Source of the DNA: Heterobilharzia americana | Lineage: Eukaryota > Platyhelminthes > Trematoda > Strigeidida > Schistosomatidae | Assembly (NCBI GenBank): GCA_944470555.2 | Contig: OX104130.1 | Span: 42,007,491 to 42,071,490 of the forward strand | DNA length: 64,000 bases | Direction of reading: 5' to 3' | Part shown: positions 47,490 through 59,359 of the stretch, in pieces | Numbering within the stretch: position 1 is the first letter of the stretch | Layout of the letters: each line of letters begins with the position of its first letter | Translations under genes and position numbers: made by a program | The notes under the pieces: model-generated | Seen by the model: only the letters and a program-made list of their open reading frames with translations | Told to the model about the DNA's origin: nothing | The model's database searches: none

Positions 47490-48648
47490 TATTTAGTGTA
47501 TTCACTCGTACTCTAAGTTCGTGGCAGATTTCACTAGCATAAATGTTGGTTGATTCAGTCTTAGTTATTCATTCAGTGTCTACAATATATGCTCATTCAC
47601 CTAAATTGGCAACTAACTTATTATCAGGTTTTCGTATCTTGGTCACAAAACATATGTGTTTTGAAATTCACCTGTGGGAAATATCTTTTGGTGTCAGATG
47701 GAAACGATTTTATGATGTGAGTGTATTATTTCATGATCCTACATCTGAATAAATTGACACCTAGGAACCATCCGTTCTAAAGACTTTTTGCTTTAAAGCT
47801 CATTCGATAAATAAAAGCCTTAAGAAGTTTGCGAAAGATAAATTTAGATTAGCGATTTCATTCTGGAAATTGTTGTTAATGCACCCAGGAGAGAAAATGC
47901 CGGCAGAAAAACTACCAAGTAAATTTGTCTAGGAACTTTTTTCACCTGGTGTAATTTTTAAAGAAAATTCTTATTCAAATTCTTTTGGTAAGATGTTATT
48001 TTACATTAACGCTAGTGGAATGCTACTTGTTAAATCTTCGTTTTTTCGCGAATTCAACTTGTTTACTACGCTTTTTCGAGATAAATGCAGCTCTCCCACA
48101 TTTGCAATGAAAGAAAAAAATTCTTTGTTTGTTGATGAGAATCCTCTGAATGACCTTTTATTGTAAATTATGATTTCAAAGTAAACCCGAATAATTTCGA
48201 AATCGGGTTAAAAGTAAGTAAATTTACAAGTCACGTAATAGCAAACTTGGTTGTACTTTTTGAAATCACTGTTATTTGGAACGCCTGCGATTTTCAAACA
48301 GTTAAAAAATTTCTTGTAAAGTTGCGAAGTAAATTACAAAAATCTTTGACTTTCTTTTCCTTACAGGGTTTAGATAAAATTTCGAAAGAGTTAACTCCAT
48401 GCAGTTTGATTTCTTTACCAATTCCAAGGTACTTGCCGTATTCAATGTTTCACAACAGTTAATTTGTGTAACCTGTGAACAGTGGTGTCTGAAAATCAAA
48501 TCTGAGGAAAAGCAATAACTTTATCTAGCGTGGCCTACCATTCAGGGTAAGGTAAACCGATGGTTGTTCGTTTAATTATTAGAGGCCTTCAACTTTTTAT
48601 AACCTCGATCGCCACTTGTTATATCCATATGGTGACTATTTTATGTAA

Positions 48649-48718
<70 letters not shown>

Positions 48719-50160
48719 GCACTTGAACAATAACCTTCACATTGCACCTCTTGATGGTTGCTCACTTTCTTGATAAGTGAAAAAGGCGGTGACTTGAAGA
48801 AAGTATATTGCAACCTCAAACATATATACAAAATAGAAAGGCCTAAATATATTCATAGTGGCTCTGGGTGTTTTCAGGCCTTTCCAGATATGAATCCTGT
48901 TGGTGTTTAGTCTCTTCAGTCAACCTGATAACTACACGTTGGTTCACCCGCTTGGTTGCCGAAACTTCGAAGCAAAACCATTGGTTAAAAACAGCTCTAT
49001 GAGTTCATGTCTACTTATAAAGATTTTGCCAATATTATTCCACGCTATAAGATAACTAAGCCACATACATAATCAAGTGCTTTCATAAGTAATGAAATTT
49101 AGTTGTAATTTTATAGTACCATATATCCCTCTCCAAGAGTCCAACACTGTTTATTAATATCACCACTCAATGATCATCACTAAAATGGACATTTCAAGTG
49201 TCCTGGACAAAACGCTTCTTGTTCGTTGTAACATTGAACCACTTTATCTCATCTGCATTAATTATGCTCCCATTCAGAATAAAATACTTCAATTGGACCA
49301 ATCTGTTCAATGTTAATAAGTCAAATATAAACAAATGACCATTTTTGTTAGTGATTGATTCACATCTGGAGAACTAAGTATCAAAATACGATGTCGTTAA
49401 ATAACCGGTTAAACCTCAGATTGCGTGTGTTTTTTTCATGTCATGATATCGCTGTAGTTGTATTTGTTCAAACCAAAATCATCAGTCTTGGCACTTAGGC
49501 TAGGTTTAGAAGCAATCAAATCAGACTAGTGTTTCTTTTTGTTTCACATAGATCCTCTTAATTGCAGCCATTGAAAGTTAACTGACACAGTACACTGTAC
49601 CAGCATAATAACTGAGGTTAGCAGAATATACTGCAACAGGGAATGAGGAAAGCTGAAAAATTATTGAAAACAACGTGCATGAGAACAGTTCAGTTGAAAC
49701 ACAGAAAATGGACAAGTGAATGGCTGGTAAAACTCAGTTTAGTTTCCCAGGCAATAAAAAGCTGAAACAGATGATGTGTTAGTATCGTCTCAAAGAAAAG
49801 CCTCAATTCAGCTGTTAGAAGGACACACCATGCGACTAAAGTCATGACAACGGAGAAGACGAAATCCGTACTTTACCAGAAACCTAAATAGCATTTGAAC
49901 GAATGTATCACACCCATTATGTCCATCACTTGGTGTGCATATGTGCACATATATAAAGGGAGCAGCAAAACTGACATGTGCCCAAATAGCTCCAGAAACA
50001 AATGGCCTCCAACAGTTCAATATGTGCAGGTGACAAACGTTCTTCCTTATCGATAGCAAAACATGTATTGAAAACTTATCAGAGGATCGAAGACAACCTT
50101 TCGTGTGCTGTGTATATATAGCCAAGGACAATTACTTAGATTTATCGAAGCACTTGGTAT
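47490..50160. other. No gene recognised
   Basis: AT-rich. An open frame at 48247-48462 contains a good 3' splice acceptor (polypyrimidine tract then ttacag) at about 48366, but the sequence on either side has no recognisable domain. An AT microsatellite lies at 48651-48715. Confidence 0.4.
48651..48715. repeat. (AT)n microsatellite
   Basis: An uninterrupted run of about 32 AT units. Confidence 0.95.
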
Positions 50161-50164
50161 CCAT

Positions 50165-50455
50165 AAATTCAAAACTTCTTTATGTATTCAAAAACAGTTT
50201 GTACCTGCAATAAATTTAACTTGGTGGTATTAAGTTTGTCTCTTCATACCTTTGGTGGTGGTGATTTGACCTTTTGTTTTCGTTTCACTCTCATATTCTT
50301 GCTTAATTATAGGTCCATTGGCTTAATTAACCTTACTAAGTTTTAGGTAAATTTTTGACAAGTTCATGTGTGATCAGATTGTTCGAAATTTATCGTTCTA
50401 ATACACCACATTTTTCAGTTAATCTCCGTTTTCTCACTACGTTGCATCACTGTTC
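50165..50455 (+). repeat. Single diverged copy of the foldback arm
   Basis: Aligns with the right arm of the foldback insert (27875-28153). Clear blocks are aaaaacagtttgt, then tgtgtgatcag(g/a)ttgttcgaaat, then ttcag(a/t)taatct, and ctacattatc versus ctacgttgcatc. The middle is more diverged. Only one orientation is present, so the arm is itself a dispersed repeat unit. Confidence 0.6.
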
Positions 50456-50459
50456 CATT

Positions 50460-53195
50460 TTTTGAAAAATGTTATTGAAATGAGTTGAGGTCGCCTTCAT
50501 CGCTATGGTCAGATATCAGATTAATGTAGTTATCTTATAGAACTCTTTTATTATTGTCATTTTGATAAATTCAACCGTAAAGTAGTTCCACAAGTTTCCG
50601 CTGCACACTGAGTTAAGTTGTCGTCTTTCTCGCAAGGAAATATTTTGAAATTCGGATGAACTTACTGTTACTGTATTATCATTATTATTGTAAGTAAACA
50701 TATAATGAAAAGTTTACATACAATGATACATTTTTATTTTGGCAATATTTCAATTAGAATTTTTAATATTAAGAAACATCAGGAAACTGGCCGAAAAACG
50801 TTTAAATTTACTCAAAATATTTCCAAGAGAACGATTCATAATTTTGTGAAAATTTACATATAATACGGTTATTCGTCCCACAGTGCACAAACGTTTCGTT
50901 GACATATTTAGTAACAGCGTATATTTATACTTTCTGATCATGTATTACTCTTTTCGAAACAACGGAGTCGTAAAAACGGAACATGGACCAGGTAAATAGT
51001 CATTTAGGTTACGATCTAATAATCTTCGTTCGGCCTGAAGTTCTACAGCATACAACAGGGTTATCAATTTGCTCCACTCATTTGGCAAGTATAGCAAAAG
51101 ACTTGATGGATCTCTTTATGATGTCAATACTTGTTTAGACTTCATTGCAAATAATTCATTGAATGCTTACTACCTAATTCACAATAAGAAATGTATAGTT
51201 TATATCTAGATTAATGAGCAGGAAAATAAAGCTCTATGTAATCACTGGAATCGTTTTATTTCCCCCTATTAGTCAAGTGTAATTAGAAAGCATCATTCCC
51301 CTTTGTGTAGTGGGCAGCTGTATAACATAAGTCTCATTTCGCTACATATAAATATTCAAAGCACAATGAAAATTCTATCAATCAGATGAAACTGTTCATT
51401 CCAAAATTTATTCTTGCGTTTTGAAGGAAAAAGAAGGCTGTTATCATCATTATTAGAAGTTTACTGTTCTCTAATGATAAACGACTACCAAGACGTTTTA
51501 GCTAAAACAGATTGAAGTAAGAAAAAGAGAAACGAAAGTTTGAAATAATCGAAACTGATAAAGTAATGAGGAGTCCAATTTCATTCGTTGCATCAAAAAT
51601 TCTTTGCATACCGATGGTTTTCTTAAACAACTGATTTCTAACTTGCAAATAACCACACTTTTTGACATAGCTAAGGTAAATGTTCGCCTTTGAATCAAAT
51701 AAAGTCACGCTTTCTCCTTAACAAATGACTGCCTATGAAATTATTTTTTGAAGACTAAACACTTCGGACATCAAAAACATTGACTATTGGTCCAAATATT
51801 TAGCCATTAGGCGACAAAAAAGTAATCTGAACTTCACTTTAAAGCAACTGTCTGTAGAGGAGTCTGCTAACCGGATAACGAGTGATGAATATTTCAAACT
51901 GTCTAAATATTATGCAAATTCACTGCTAAGATCTAGAAAAAAATGTCACATATCTCATCATATTTCACCTCCCAATCTGTTTTGATTTTTAGTAGCATCA
52001 AACTACAATGCAATAACTCCTACAAGTCTTTTATTTTCCATCACTTTCACGATATTTCTCAACTAACATAAAATGTTTTTTATGTCTTGTAGTTTTTTCA
52101 CTGACCAATCAAGTATTTCATGGCCGAACTTAAAGCTAATCGTTACATCTTATACGAAGTTCACTCCACCCTGCTTTGTGCATAAGTGTCTGCGAACTAA
52201 GTAGTATCATCTTTTTCTAAGAAGTGAATTTTTTATGCTTCTTGTCAAGAATACGATGAATATGATTTCGCATAACAGGTTGCCATAAGTGGCACTGCAT
52301 CGTTCACTATGCAGACGGCATAAATCTGATCTCACATGTTTGCTAAGACGAAGAAGTCCACTTCATATTATAACTTCATAAGTGAGTAGCTTTAAGCATA
52401 GACGAAACTAATTCCTCCTTGGTATCTTTATACATTCAATGAGGCATTTTGTAGGTTTAACAAAGATCACTACACTGATCCATATGAAACTAAACGAAAG
52501 CATTGGTTTACTCGATCACCTACACACCTTAACAGATTTAAATCTTCATACTTGGTTGATTTGATATGTCACAATTAATAAATCATACAGCTAATTAGTG
52601 ATTCTGAATAGATTACTCAACGACTTTGACTGCTTCAAAAGTTTCCTTTTAAAATAAAGCAAAAACAACAATTTTAGCAGGATGGCATGGATACATTTTA
52701 TTTCTTGGTTTCTCATCATCTGCTTAAAACCTAAAACAATTTTACTGTCAATTTATATATATATATTGTTTGCATACTTGAATCAGCTTGAGTCGGCTTG
52801 CGCTAAAGACATCATAGAAATGAATTATTTGGAAACACATGAATGGAGCGAATAAATGTTCAGAGCTAGGTTTACCAATTTATGGAATGATTAGACGAAT
52901 ATTCTTTCCAGAGCGCAGGTAGGTTAAAAGGGGGGGAAAAGTGTATTCAACGTGTTAAAAAGCTTACGCAGAATGTGTGAAAGGTCAAAAGACCTATGTT
53001 GACTAGGAGCTAATGTGAGTAGGATTCAGATAATTAGGTCAAAGGTTTGAATGTTAAACAAAAAAACAAAATAAAGAGAATCCAAATTGAGTAAATCTAA
53101 ATTTTTAATGTGAAAACATGAGAATTGTCAACAAAACAATAGTCTTCACCCTAGTAGGCACTGACTGGTAACTGTTTCTTTTTGTACTGGGTGAT
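50460..53195. other. No gene recognised
   Basis: AT-rich. Minus-strand frames at 50516-50701, 50750-50941 and 51498-51708 have no recognisable domain. A short TA run lies at about 52756-52766. Confidence 0.5.
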
Positions 53196-53204
53196 TATTG
53201 AAGG

Positions 53205-53340
53205 TTAGATGAAAATTTGGACAGCTACCGGATTCAAATCAGCAATCACTGGGTTTTCGGCCTGTGTTCTATCAAGTGAGGTAACAGGTCTTGTTGCTTA
53301 CCAGGTTTTTATTTCACCTCAGTCACAAAGGGTTTTGTCT
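53205..53340 (-). other. tRNA-like SINE fragment
   Basis: The minus strand contains ctgttacctcacttgataga (weak box A) and gctgatttgaatccgg (good box B), about 30 bases apart. The flank gcttaccaggtttttatttc recurs near 28745-28790. I infer a tRNA-derived dispersed repeat. It is not a functional tRNA: no cloverleaf. Confidence 0.4.
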
Positions 53341-53344
53341 GAAT

Positions 53345-53765
53345 ACATAGGTTTGGTTTAATCGTCAAATGTCTAACGCCTCGGCGAAATGCAGCAAATT
53401 CTAATTCATCTGTTTATTAATTATGTTGAACGATTTCTGAGTATCGACTTCATGCCCACTTTCAATAACGTTACGAGCAACTGGGCCGTTGAAGACTTTT
53501 CTACATCTCAGTCTCAAATTCTCTGGAATATGCTCAGATGTGCGGTTACAAACCTTTATTTCCCGTTCGTCCGTGTATACGCTTTGATACTTATATGTAA
53601 ATTGGTGAATGCATTGCTTTGCTCATGGAGCACACGAGGTAGTTCACAGATTCTTTTTATTGAAAACTTATGGTGCTACCCATCATATTTTTTCTATTCG
53701 TGGTGTGATTCTTTGTGCAGGCATCACGTTATTTTGAAATAACATATTTACCGATAATAAAACAA
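53345..53765. other. No gene recognised
   Basis: A 117-codon open frame (53389-53742) has no recognisable domain and no supporting context; I leave it uncalled. Confidence 0.4.
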
Positions 53766-53772
53766 TAGTAAG

Positions 53773-54480
53773 TCACCCAGACGACAACCATGAACACACG
53801 GAGGGAGTGGCTATCATGATATCCCCTCCCAAGAACTTTGAAGTCTCTCATGCAGAGGGAATAAATCTCCTCCAGGATCGTAAAAGCAAGGTTCAACTCA
53901 AAAGGAAAGAAAGTCACAATCATACAATGCTACGCACCTACAAATAATGCGGATGAAGAGAAGAACGAATTCTACAGACAACTGCAGTCAACACTGGACA
54001 AGACCCCATCCCAGTTGGCGACATCAAAATTCTAATGGGAGACATGAATGCCAAACTGGGAGGGGACAACACAGGAAGAGAACTAACCATGGGTCGAGAA
54101 GCGTTCGGTGAGGTGATGAACGAGGATGGAGAATTGTTTGCAGAATTCTGTGCATTCAACGATTTGGTGACTGGAAGCAGTGTGTTCAAGCACAAGGATA
54201 TTCACAAAACGACATGGATTTCACCGTTCACCAGATGGACACACTACACTAAAAATTAGATCGACTTCATCTCATTGTGAAAAAAGTGGAAACGCAGCCA
54301 GCCTACTTGACACAAGGTCAAGAAGAGGAGCAGATGTCGGCTCAGACCACTCACTATATAGTGCAAGGAACCTTCCAAATCAAGTTGAAAGCCTTCAAGG
54401 GAGTTGGTGATAGACCACAGTTCAAGCACAACACTCAGAAACTGAAGGATGAAACTACGAAGTAAATCTTCACGTCAGCC
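53773..54480 (+). pseudogene. R8 endonuclease remnant
   Basis: APE-type endonuclease, amino end missing. In order: APTNNADEEKNEFYRQLQST, then MGDMNAKLGGDNTGREL from 54035 (catalytic GDxN), CAFNDLVTGSSVFKHKDIHK, TWISP, and GADVGSDHSLYSARN, with the catalytic Asp-His pair intact at 54345-54350. Frames change between these blocks. Confidence 0.8.
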
Positions 54481-54481
54481 A

Positions 54482-55045
54482 TCAAGACAAAGTGGGAGAT
54501 ATCGAGGAACATCCATGAAGAAACCTATGTGGAAGAACACTGGAGCTCTGTGAAAGCTACGTGGAAAGAAACCTGCATAACAGTATTAGGAAGGAAGAAG
54601 TTGGAAGATAAGGAGTGGATCTCGATTCACACATGGAAGCTGACAGAGCAGGGAGGGCAGGATTGTGAAGCAGAAGATAAACCAATGCAAGGATGGACAA
54701 CAAGAAAAGGAACTGAGCACAATCTATAAAACACTACACATGGATGAAGAAGTGAAGAAGAGTGCGCGGAAAGACAAAAGACACTTCCACGACACACTGG
54801 CAAGTGAAGCAGAACAAGCTGCAAGTAGGAGAGACAGAGACCTGACAACATTGTATCAAATAACCAGGTTACTATCTGGGAGGGAAGAGATCAACACATG
54901 AAACCAATAAAAGACGATGACGGAAATTTAATTACGAAAGAAGAGAAACAAAGGAAACGATGGGTCAACCACTTCAAAAAGCTATTGAATAGACCAGTAT
55001 TGCCACCTGGACTTCGTCAAGAAATACCACCTGCACTCCAGCCAC
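54482..55045 (+). pseudogene. R8 linker region
   Basis: Linker between endonuclease and RT: EEHWSSVKATWKETCITVLG at 54529 onward, KKLEDKEWISIHTWKLTEQG, then in another frame KQKINQCKDGQQEKELSTIY and KKSARKDKRHFHDTLASEAE. It is basic and partly helical, as usual for RTE linkers. Confidence 0.7.
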
Positions 55046-55049
55046 AGAA

Positions 55050-55832
55050 CTACAAGTGAGCATAAATCCGCCGACAACAGTGGAAGTTGTGAGCGCCGTA
55101 AGGCCACTGAAATGTGGGAAAGCAGCAGGACCAGATGGAATTCCGTCCGAAGCATTGGTAGCAGACGCAGAGACAACAGCGGACATGCTCATATTACTAT
55201 TGCAGAATGTCTGGAAGGAAGGGAAGGTACCTGACAATTAATTGGAAGAAGGGTTACCTTGTCCAACTCTCAAAGAAATGCAACCTACGTGTGTAGAAGA
55301 ACTGGTGCGGAACCACGCTCCATCCCTGTCCACCCTAAGCAAAATATCAAGCCGCACCATCCTGGAGAGAATAAAAAATATGCGGGATACGAAATTACAA
55401 TCGCAACAGGCTGGCTGGTTTCAGGAAAAACAAACTGTGTGCGCACCAAATTGCAACACTTCATCACGCATCATCGAAGAACGGAGCATAGAATGACAGT
55501 CAACTCTTCATCTTAACTCAACCTCTTCGAATTTGAAAAGGTCTTCGACAGCGCCGACCAAGAGATAATTTGTTAACTGCTTCAACACTACGGAATACCA
55601 CAAACCTATATCAATCTCATTCAACAACTATATGAGACGCCACATGCCATGTAATTCACAATGGACAGCCCAGCTCAGTGACGTCTTAGAAGTGAAGACA
55701 GGGGACAGGAGTAAAACAAGGCTGTCTACTAACACCTGACTGTGGTCGACTGGACTGGATCATGCAAGAAATTGTGATGAGCTGTGAGAAGAGGGTGGTA
55801 GGTAGAAGATTTGAATTTCGTCGACGACATGT
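55050..55832 (+). pseudogene. R8 reverse-transcriptase remnant
   Basis: Starts NPPTTVEVVSAVRPLKCGKA with AGPDGIPSEAL (finger motif at about 55056-55160), then LSTLSKISSRTILERIKNMR, motif A as FEFEKVFDSADQEIIC with a stop (first metal-ligand Asp replaced by Glu), a collapsed motif B (KTGDRSKTRLSTNT), and motif C as NFVDDMCLM with FVDD at 55817-55828. The motif C residues are intact but motif B and the frame are broken, so it is inactive. Confidence 0.8.
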
Positions 55833-56419
55833 GCCTGATGTCACACAAACTTGAAGATCTACAGGGGGAAACTAACAAGTTGACAGGAGAGGCAGGGCAG
55901 GGCAAAGCAGGGAAGGGCAGCGAAGATGGGACTTTCTTCAGGTGAATGTAGAGAAGACAGAGGTGATGAAGATATCCAACCAACACCACCACTACCACCA
56001 CCACCACCAACAACAACAAGAACAAACTCCAATCACCATTGACGGGAGAAACTTAAAGGAAGTAGCCTCCTTCACCTATCCAGGCAGCACTGTTTCAACT
56101 ACAGGTGGCACAGGCACAGACAAGGACGTCAAAGCCAGCCAGTATCGGAAACACAGCAAGACAGGTGTTCATTAGTCTGAAACCAGTGTGGAGATCTCCT
56201 GTGCTCAGCACAAAGAGTGAACGAAATCCGGATTTTCAACACTAAGTCAGTGAAGTCAGTGCTCCTGTATGGCTCAGAGACTTGGTGCGTTACGAAAGGC
56301 ATTTCCAACAAACTACAGACATCATATATCAACAACTGCCTATACTGGCTCCTTACTGAAGCTCAGATGGCCAGAATAGTGAGGATAAGCAACAAGGAAC
56401 TCTGGCTGGCTGGCTGGCT

Positions 56420-56456
<37 letters not shown>

Positions 56457-56461
56457 TGGCT

Positions 56462-56516
<55 letters not shown>

Positions 56517-56820
56517 ACGAACCAACGAAGCAAGAACCGTTCGCTCAACAAATATGCAGTTGAAGGAAGTGTAGATGGGTTGGATTGGGCATGCACTGAG
56601 AAGACTATTCGTGGACATCACGCTGCAGGCCAGGCATTCGAGTGGAACTCAGATGGGAAACGACGAGTTGGGTGTCTGAGGTGAGAGTGACATGGAGGAG
56701 ATCGTGCGAGGATTAGATGAGAGTTTGTTGGCTGTAATGGAGCTAGGTTGAAAATATTTCAGAGAACAGAGTGGAATGGAGACGTTCTAGTGAACCCCTC
56801 TGTTCCACTAGGAACCCAAG
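55833..56820 (+). pseudogene. R8 carboxy-terminal domain
   Basis: Family blocks HKLEDLQGETNKLTGEA, MNVEKTEVMKISNQ, GRNLKEVASFTYPGSTVSTT, GSETWCVTKGISNKLQT, RIVRISNKELWLAGW and RTKNPKEE-like end. Such Cys/Trp-containing domains follow the RT in RTE elements. A CTGG microsatellite at 56402-56514 inserts a long low-complexity run in the middle, where R6 has only three units. Confidence 0.75.
56402..56514. repeat. (CTGG)n microsatellite in R8
   Basis: About 28 CTGG units, interrupted by tggctg and gtggctg-type changes. The equivalent site in R6 (42959-42971) and R3 (17399-17410) has three units. Confidence 0.95.
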
Positions 56821-56839
56821 GAGGAAATAATTAGTAAGA

Positions 56840-59045
56840 AGTATCACCTTGCTCAAATGTACTTTAAAACTTTTAATTCTGAAACTTTATTTTTATTCAT
56901 CATGCGGTTCTGTACGGCTTGAATTTCTTTAGTAGCAGTCCTTCACTTAAATTTTTAAGTCATACAAAGTTAATCAATTGCATATTTGATCAATTTTCTT
57001 GACATTCATATTTTTCCAGAAAGACATTAACATCATCTTCTGCTAAAGCAGAAACTGAATGCAATAATGATAAGTGTGGATTTGGATTCACGCATCACGA
57101 ATAATTGCATCTTAGATAAATCACTGAGGATCCCACAGACTATACGACATTAAGTGTGGTAAGTACTGCGAAGTGCGGCTACAGTATAAAACATGTTGTT
57201 TGGTGAATGAAATGTTTACCTTTTAATACTGCCCCCTACGCTGCTTGAATGAATGTTTTTCTTCTGTTGAATACAAATGCAGTTTTCATGACCTCTTTCT
57301 AATAAGGAATATAGTTAATTATATTTCGTTGCTTTAATCTAGAGATATGAATATATTTAACATCTGAATTCAAGAGGTTTGAAGGAAACATTACTTTCTA
57401 ACTTTGCTTTTTGCCCAACTTGGGCAATGAATTATCAATCGTGGAGATCGCAAGACTTCAAAACTAAGAAAAACCTCTGAATCCTATGCTAGGAAGGATC
57501 AACTTTACGTATTTACAATTAATGGATAACTTTCCTCATGAACTGTAGACTGAAATTATATCACATTTTAATGCGACTGTGACCCTGAGTTCTGTAGTAA
57601 ATTGCTTAAGCATTTCTTTGGACACTTTATCTGGATTTGGGGTAACAGAGTGTTTGTTTACAGAATCTTTGAGATTTTAGACACTTTCTCGAGCTAGCAT
57701 GTCGTTTAGCATGATAAACTTGATGACTTCTATACTACAATATTTCTTTAAAATGTCACCTTCAGCCATCATCAAAGGCTTTGTTTGTATAAAACGACTT
57801 TCATGAAGCTGATCGTTACAGGTAGTTTTTAGATGAAAACTGAATTTTTTATAAAACAACTATGAAAGTCTCCATTTCGTCACTGAGATTTTCTTCATCT
57901 TGATTTCATCACGTATTATGTAACCGAAATACTGCATATGTTTTAAAGTAGGTAATTCTTATCTTTCTGTACGATGACTGCAGTTACAATGAAACCCTAG
58001 GTAATTTTAACTGCTTCCAACTAAGCTGTTGTCATTCCAATCTAGTGGTCTTCAACACTTAGTTTGTATAATGCCCTAACCTAGTTCAAAAATTTCTTCG
58101 TCAAGCTTTTACGCATTACTACCCAATATTTTTGGAAACCCCTTGCTCAAGATATTCGGATCAGAATGCTTACTAGGTCAGTTTCGAAAGAGGCAACTTA
58201 GTGACTGTTGGCATGTTTACCTTAGTCAGTAGAACAGCTCTTATTTCCAGAAATAACGATTGAAGTGCTTTATACTGCTCTGATATTCATTGATAGCAGC
58301 GTCTCAGTTGTTTACTTGATATAAAAAAATGCAATCAAAACTTTACGTGACTATTAATCAAACTCACTAAACTCAATTATCATGCGAAAACTGAGATAAC
58401 TAAGGATATGTTATCGTTGCGTTTTCACTAAAATGAAATCACAGTAACAAATCTCTGCAAACCGCAAAAAAGCAGCCACTTTAATAGAGATCAGTCAACT
58501 AAAATATCCTATTTCTCATTTCATATCAAATTATGATTTTGACTTCCCCTTAAAATTTTCAGTATGAGAATGAAGTTCGCTACATTACTCATGTTTTGAA
58601 GGGAAATTACTAGACATATCAGCATCTGATCAACCTCCTATCTGACTAATAAGCCTAATAATAAAAGTGAGTAAATAAAAAAAAGAAGTATGTCAATATC
58701 AAAACGGACTGTAAAATATGGAAATGAATAAAATTATTTTCATAAAATACTCTTTGTCACCAACTACTCTAAATTAACCCTCTACAATGTTCACACTTCA
58801 TATAGATCAGATCATTTCACGAAAACCTTTATTTAACTCCATAACTATAAGTAATCAGTTTTAACTGGACTTTCTTCGAAGTGGTGCATAGCATTTTACT
58901 ATCTATACCCTCATTTTTGAATCACTTTGGTTGATACTGGTAGCAGTTCTAAACTTAAAACCCTTCTGTTTGTAGAACTAATGGTTAGTTTACATTTTTG
59001 ACTTAACCGTAAATCTCTGAGTTTTATGAAGTAATCTTCCATGAT
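56840..59045. other. No gene recognised
   Basis: AT-rich. No coding, RNA or tandem feature recognised. Confidence 0.5.
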
Positions 59046-59048
59046 GAT

Positions 59049-59355
59049 CATGAGGACAGTTACTCAACGATGACATTGGGTGGCGGTTTGCGCTATATCG
59101 TGAGCTAAAAAAAGTTGAAAATATGGACACTGGATTCTAATCCACTGGCTCAATGGTAACGTGCTGACCAGGGAACCTGAAGTTAGTGGGTTGGATCCCT
59201 GGCAGGGTCGTGGGTGCGCACTGCTGAGGAGTCTCACACTGGGACGAAACAGCTGTCCAGTGCTCCCAGGTTTCCTTTGTTCCTTCAACCGATGTCAGTC
59301 TATGATGAATAACAACTTGAAATATTTCCAAATCCCCACAACTCCCTCAAAATTC
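59049..59355 (+). mobile_element. SINE-like family 2, best plus copy
   Basis: Starts gaggacagttactcaacgat. It has tRNA-like boxes A tggctcaatggt (59146-59157) and B gggttggatccc (59188-59199), then cgtgggtgcgcactg, the hammerhead, tgctcccaggtttcc, the conserved end ccgatgtcagtctatgatga, and an extended tail tccccacaactccctcaaaa. Internal pol III boxes plus a small size indicate a SINE-type retroposon. The layout (tRNA-like head, then hammerhead) is the same as SMα, but the sequence differs. Confidence 0.75.
59218..59263 (+). ncRNA. Hammerhead ribozyme, SINE family 2
   Basis: Stem I is gcactg (59218-59223) with cagtgc (59258-59263), six pairs. The core is ctgagga (59224-59230). Stem II is gtctc (59231-59235) with gggac (59241-59245), one U-G wobble. 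Then gaaa (59246-59249), a short stem III cagctg that is self-complementary, and cleavage triplet gtc (59255-59257). Every conserved position I can check is canonical, making this the best hammerhead in the window. Confidence 0.8.
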
Positions 59356-59359
59356 AATC

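Larger units (their letters stand above)
53773..56831 (+). mobile_element. RTE-like LINE copy R8, most complete
   Basis: Plus-strand copy truncated within the endonuclease. The 7-base repeat tagtaag at 53766-53772 and 56832-56838 sits exactly at its ends and may be the target duplication. Order: endonuclease, linker, RT and carboxy-terminal domain, spread over many frames with stops. It is the best reference here for what the deleted copies lack. RTE-clade LINEs are APE-type non-LTR retrotransposons that insert by target-primed reverse transcription. The closest named family I would expect is SR2 or SjR2; that is inference. Confidence 0.9.

Noticed and set aside
28745..53340. LTR-retrotransposon (Gypsy or BEL) ends
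   Set aside because: No paired TG...CA direct repeats, primer-binding site, protease, integrase or RNase H motif found anywhere in the window.
53389..53742. 117-codon plus-strand frame
   Set aside because: Longest uncalled frame near R8, but hydrophobic low-information sequence with no family resemblance. Length alone is not enough at this AT content.
56340..56621. Minus-strand frame encoding Pro-Ala-Ser-Gln repeats
   Set aside because: Translation of the CTGG microsatellite in the antisense of R8. Not a repeat protein gene.
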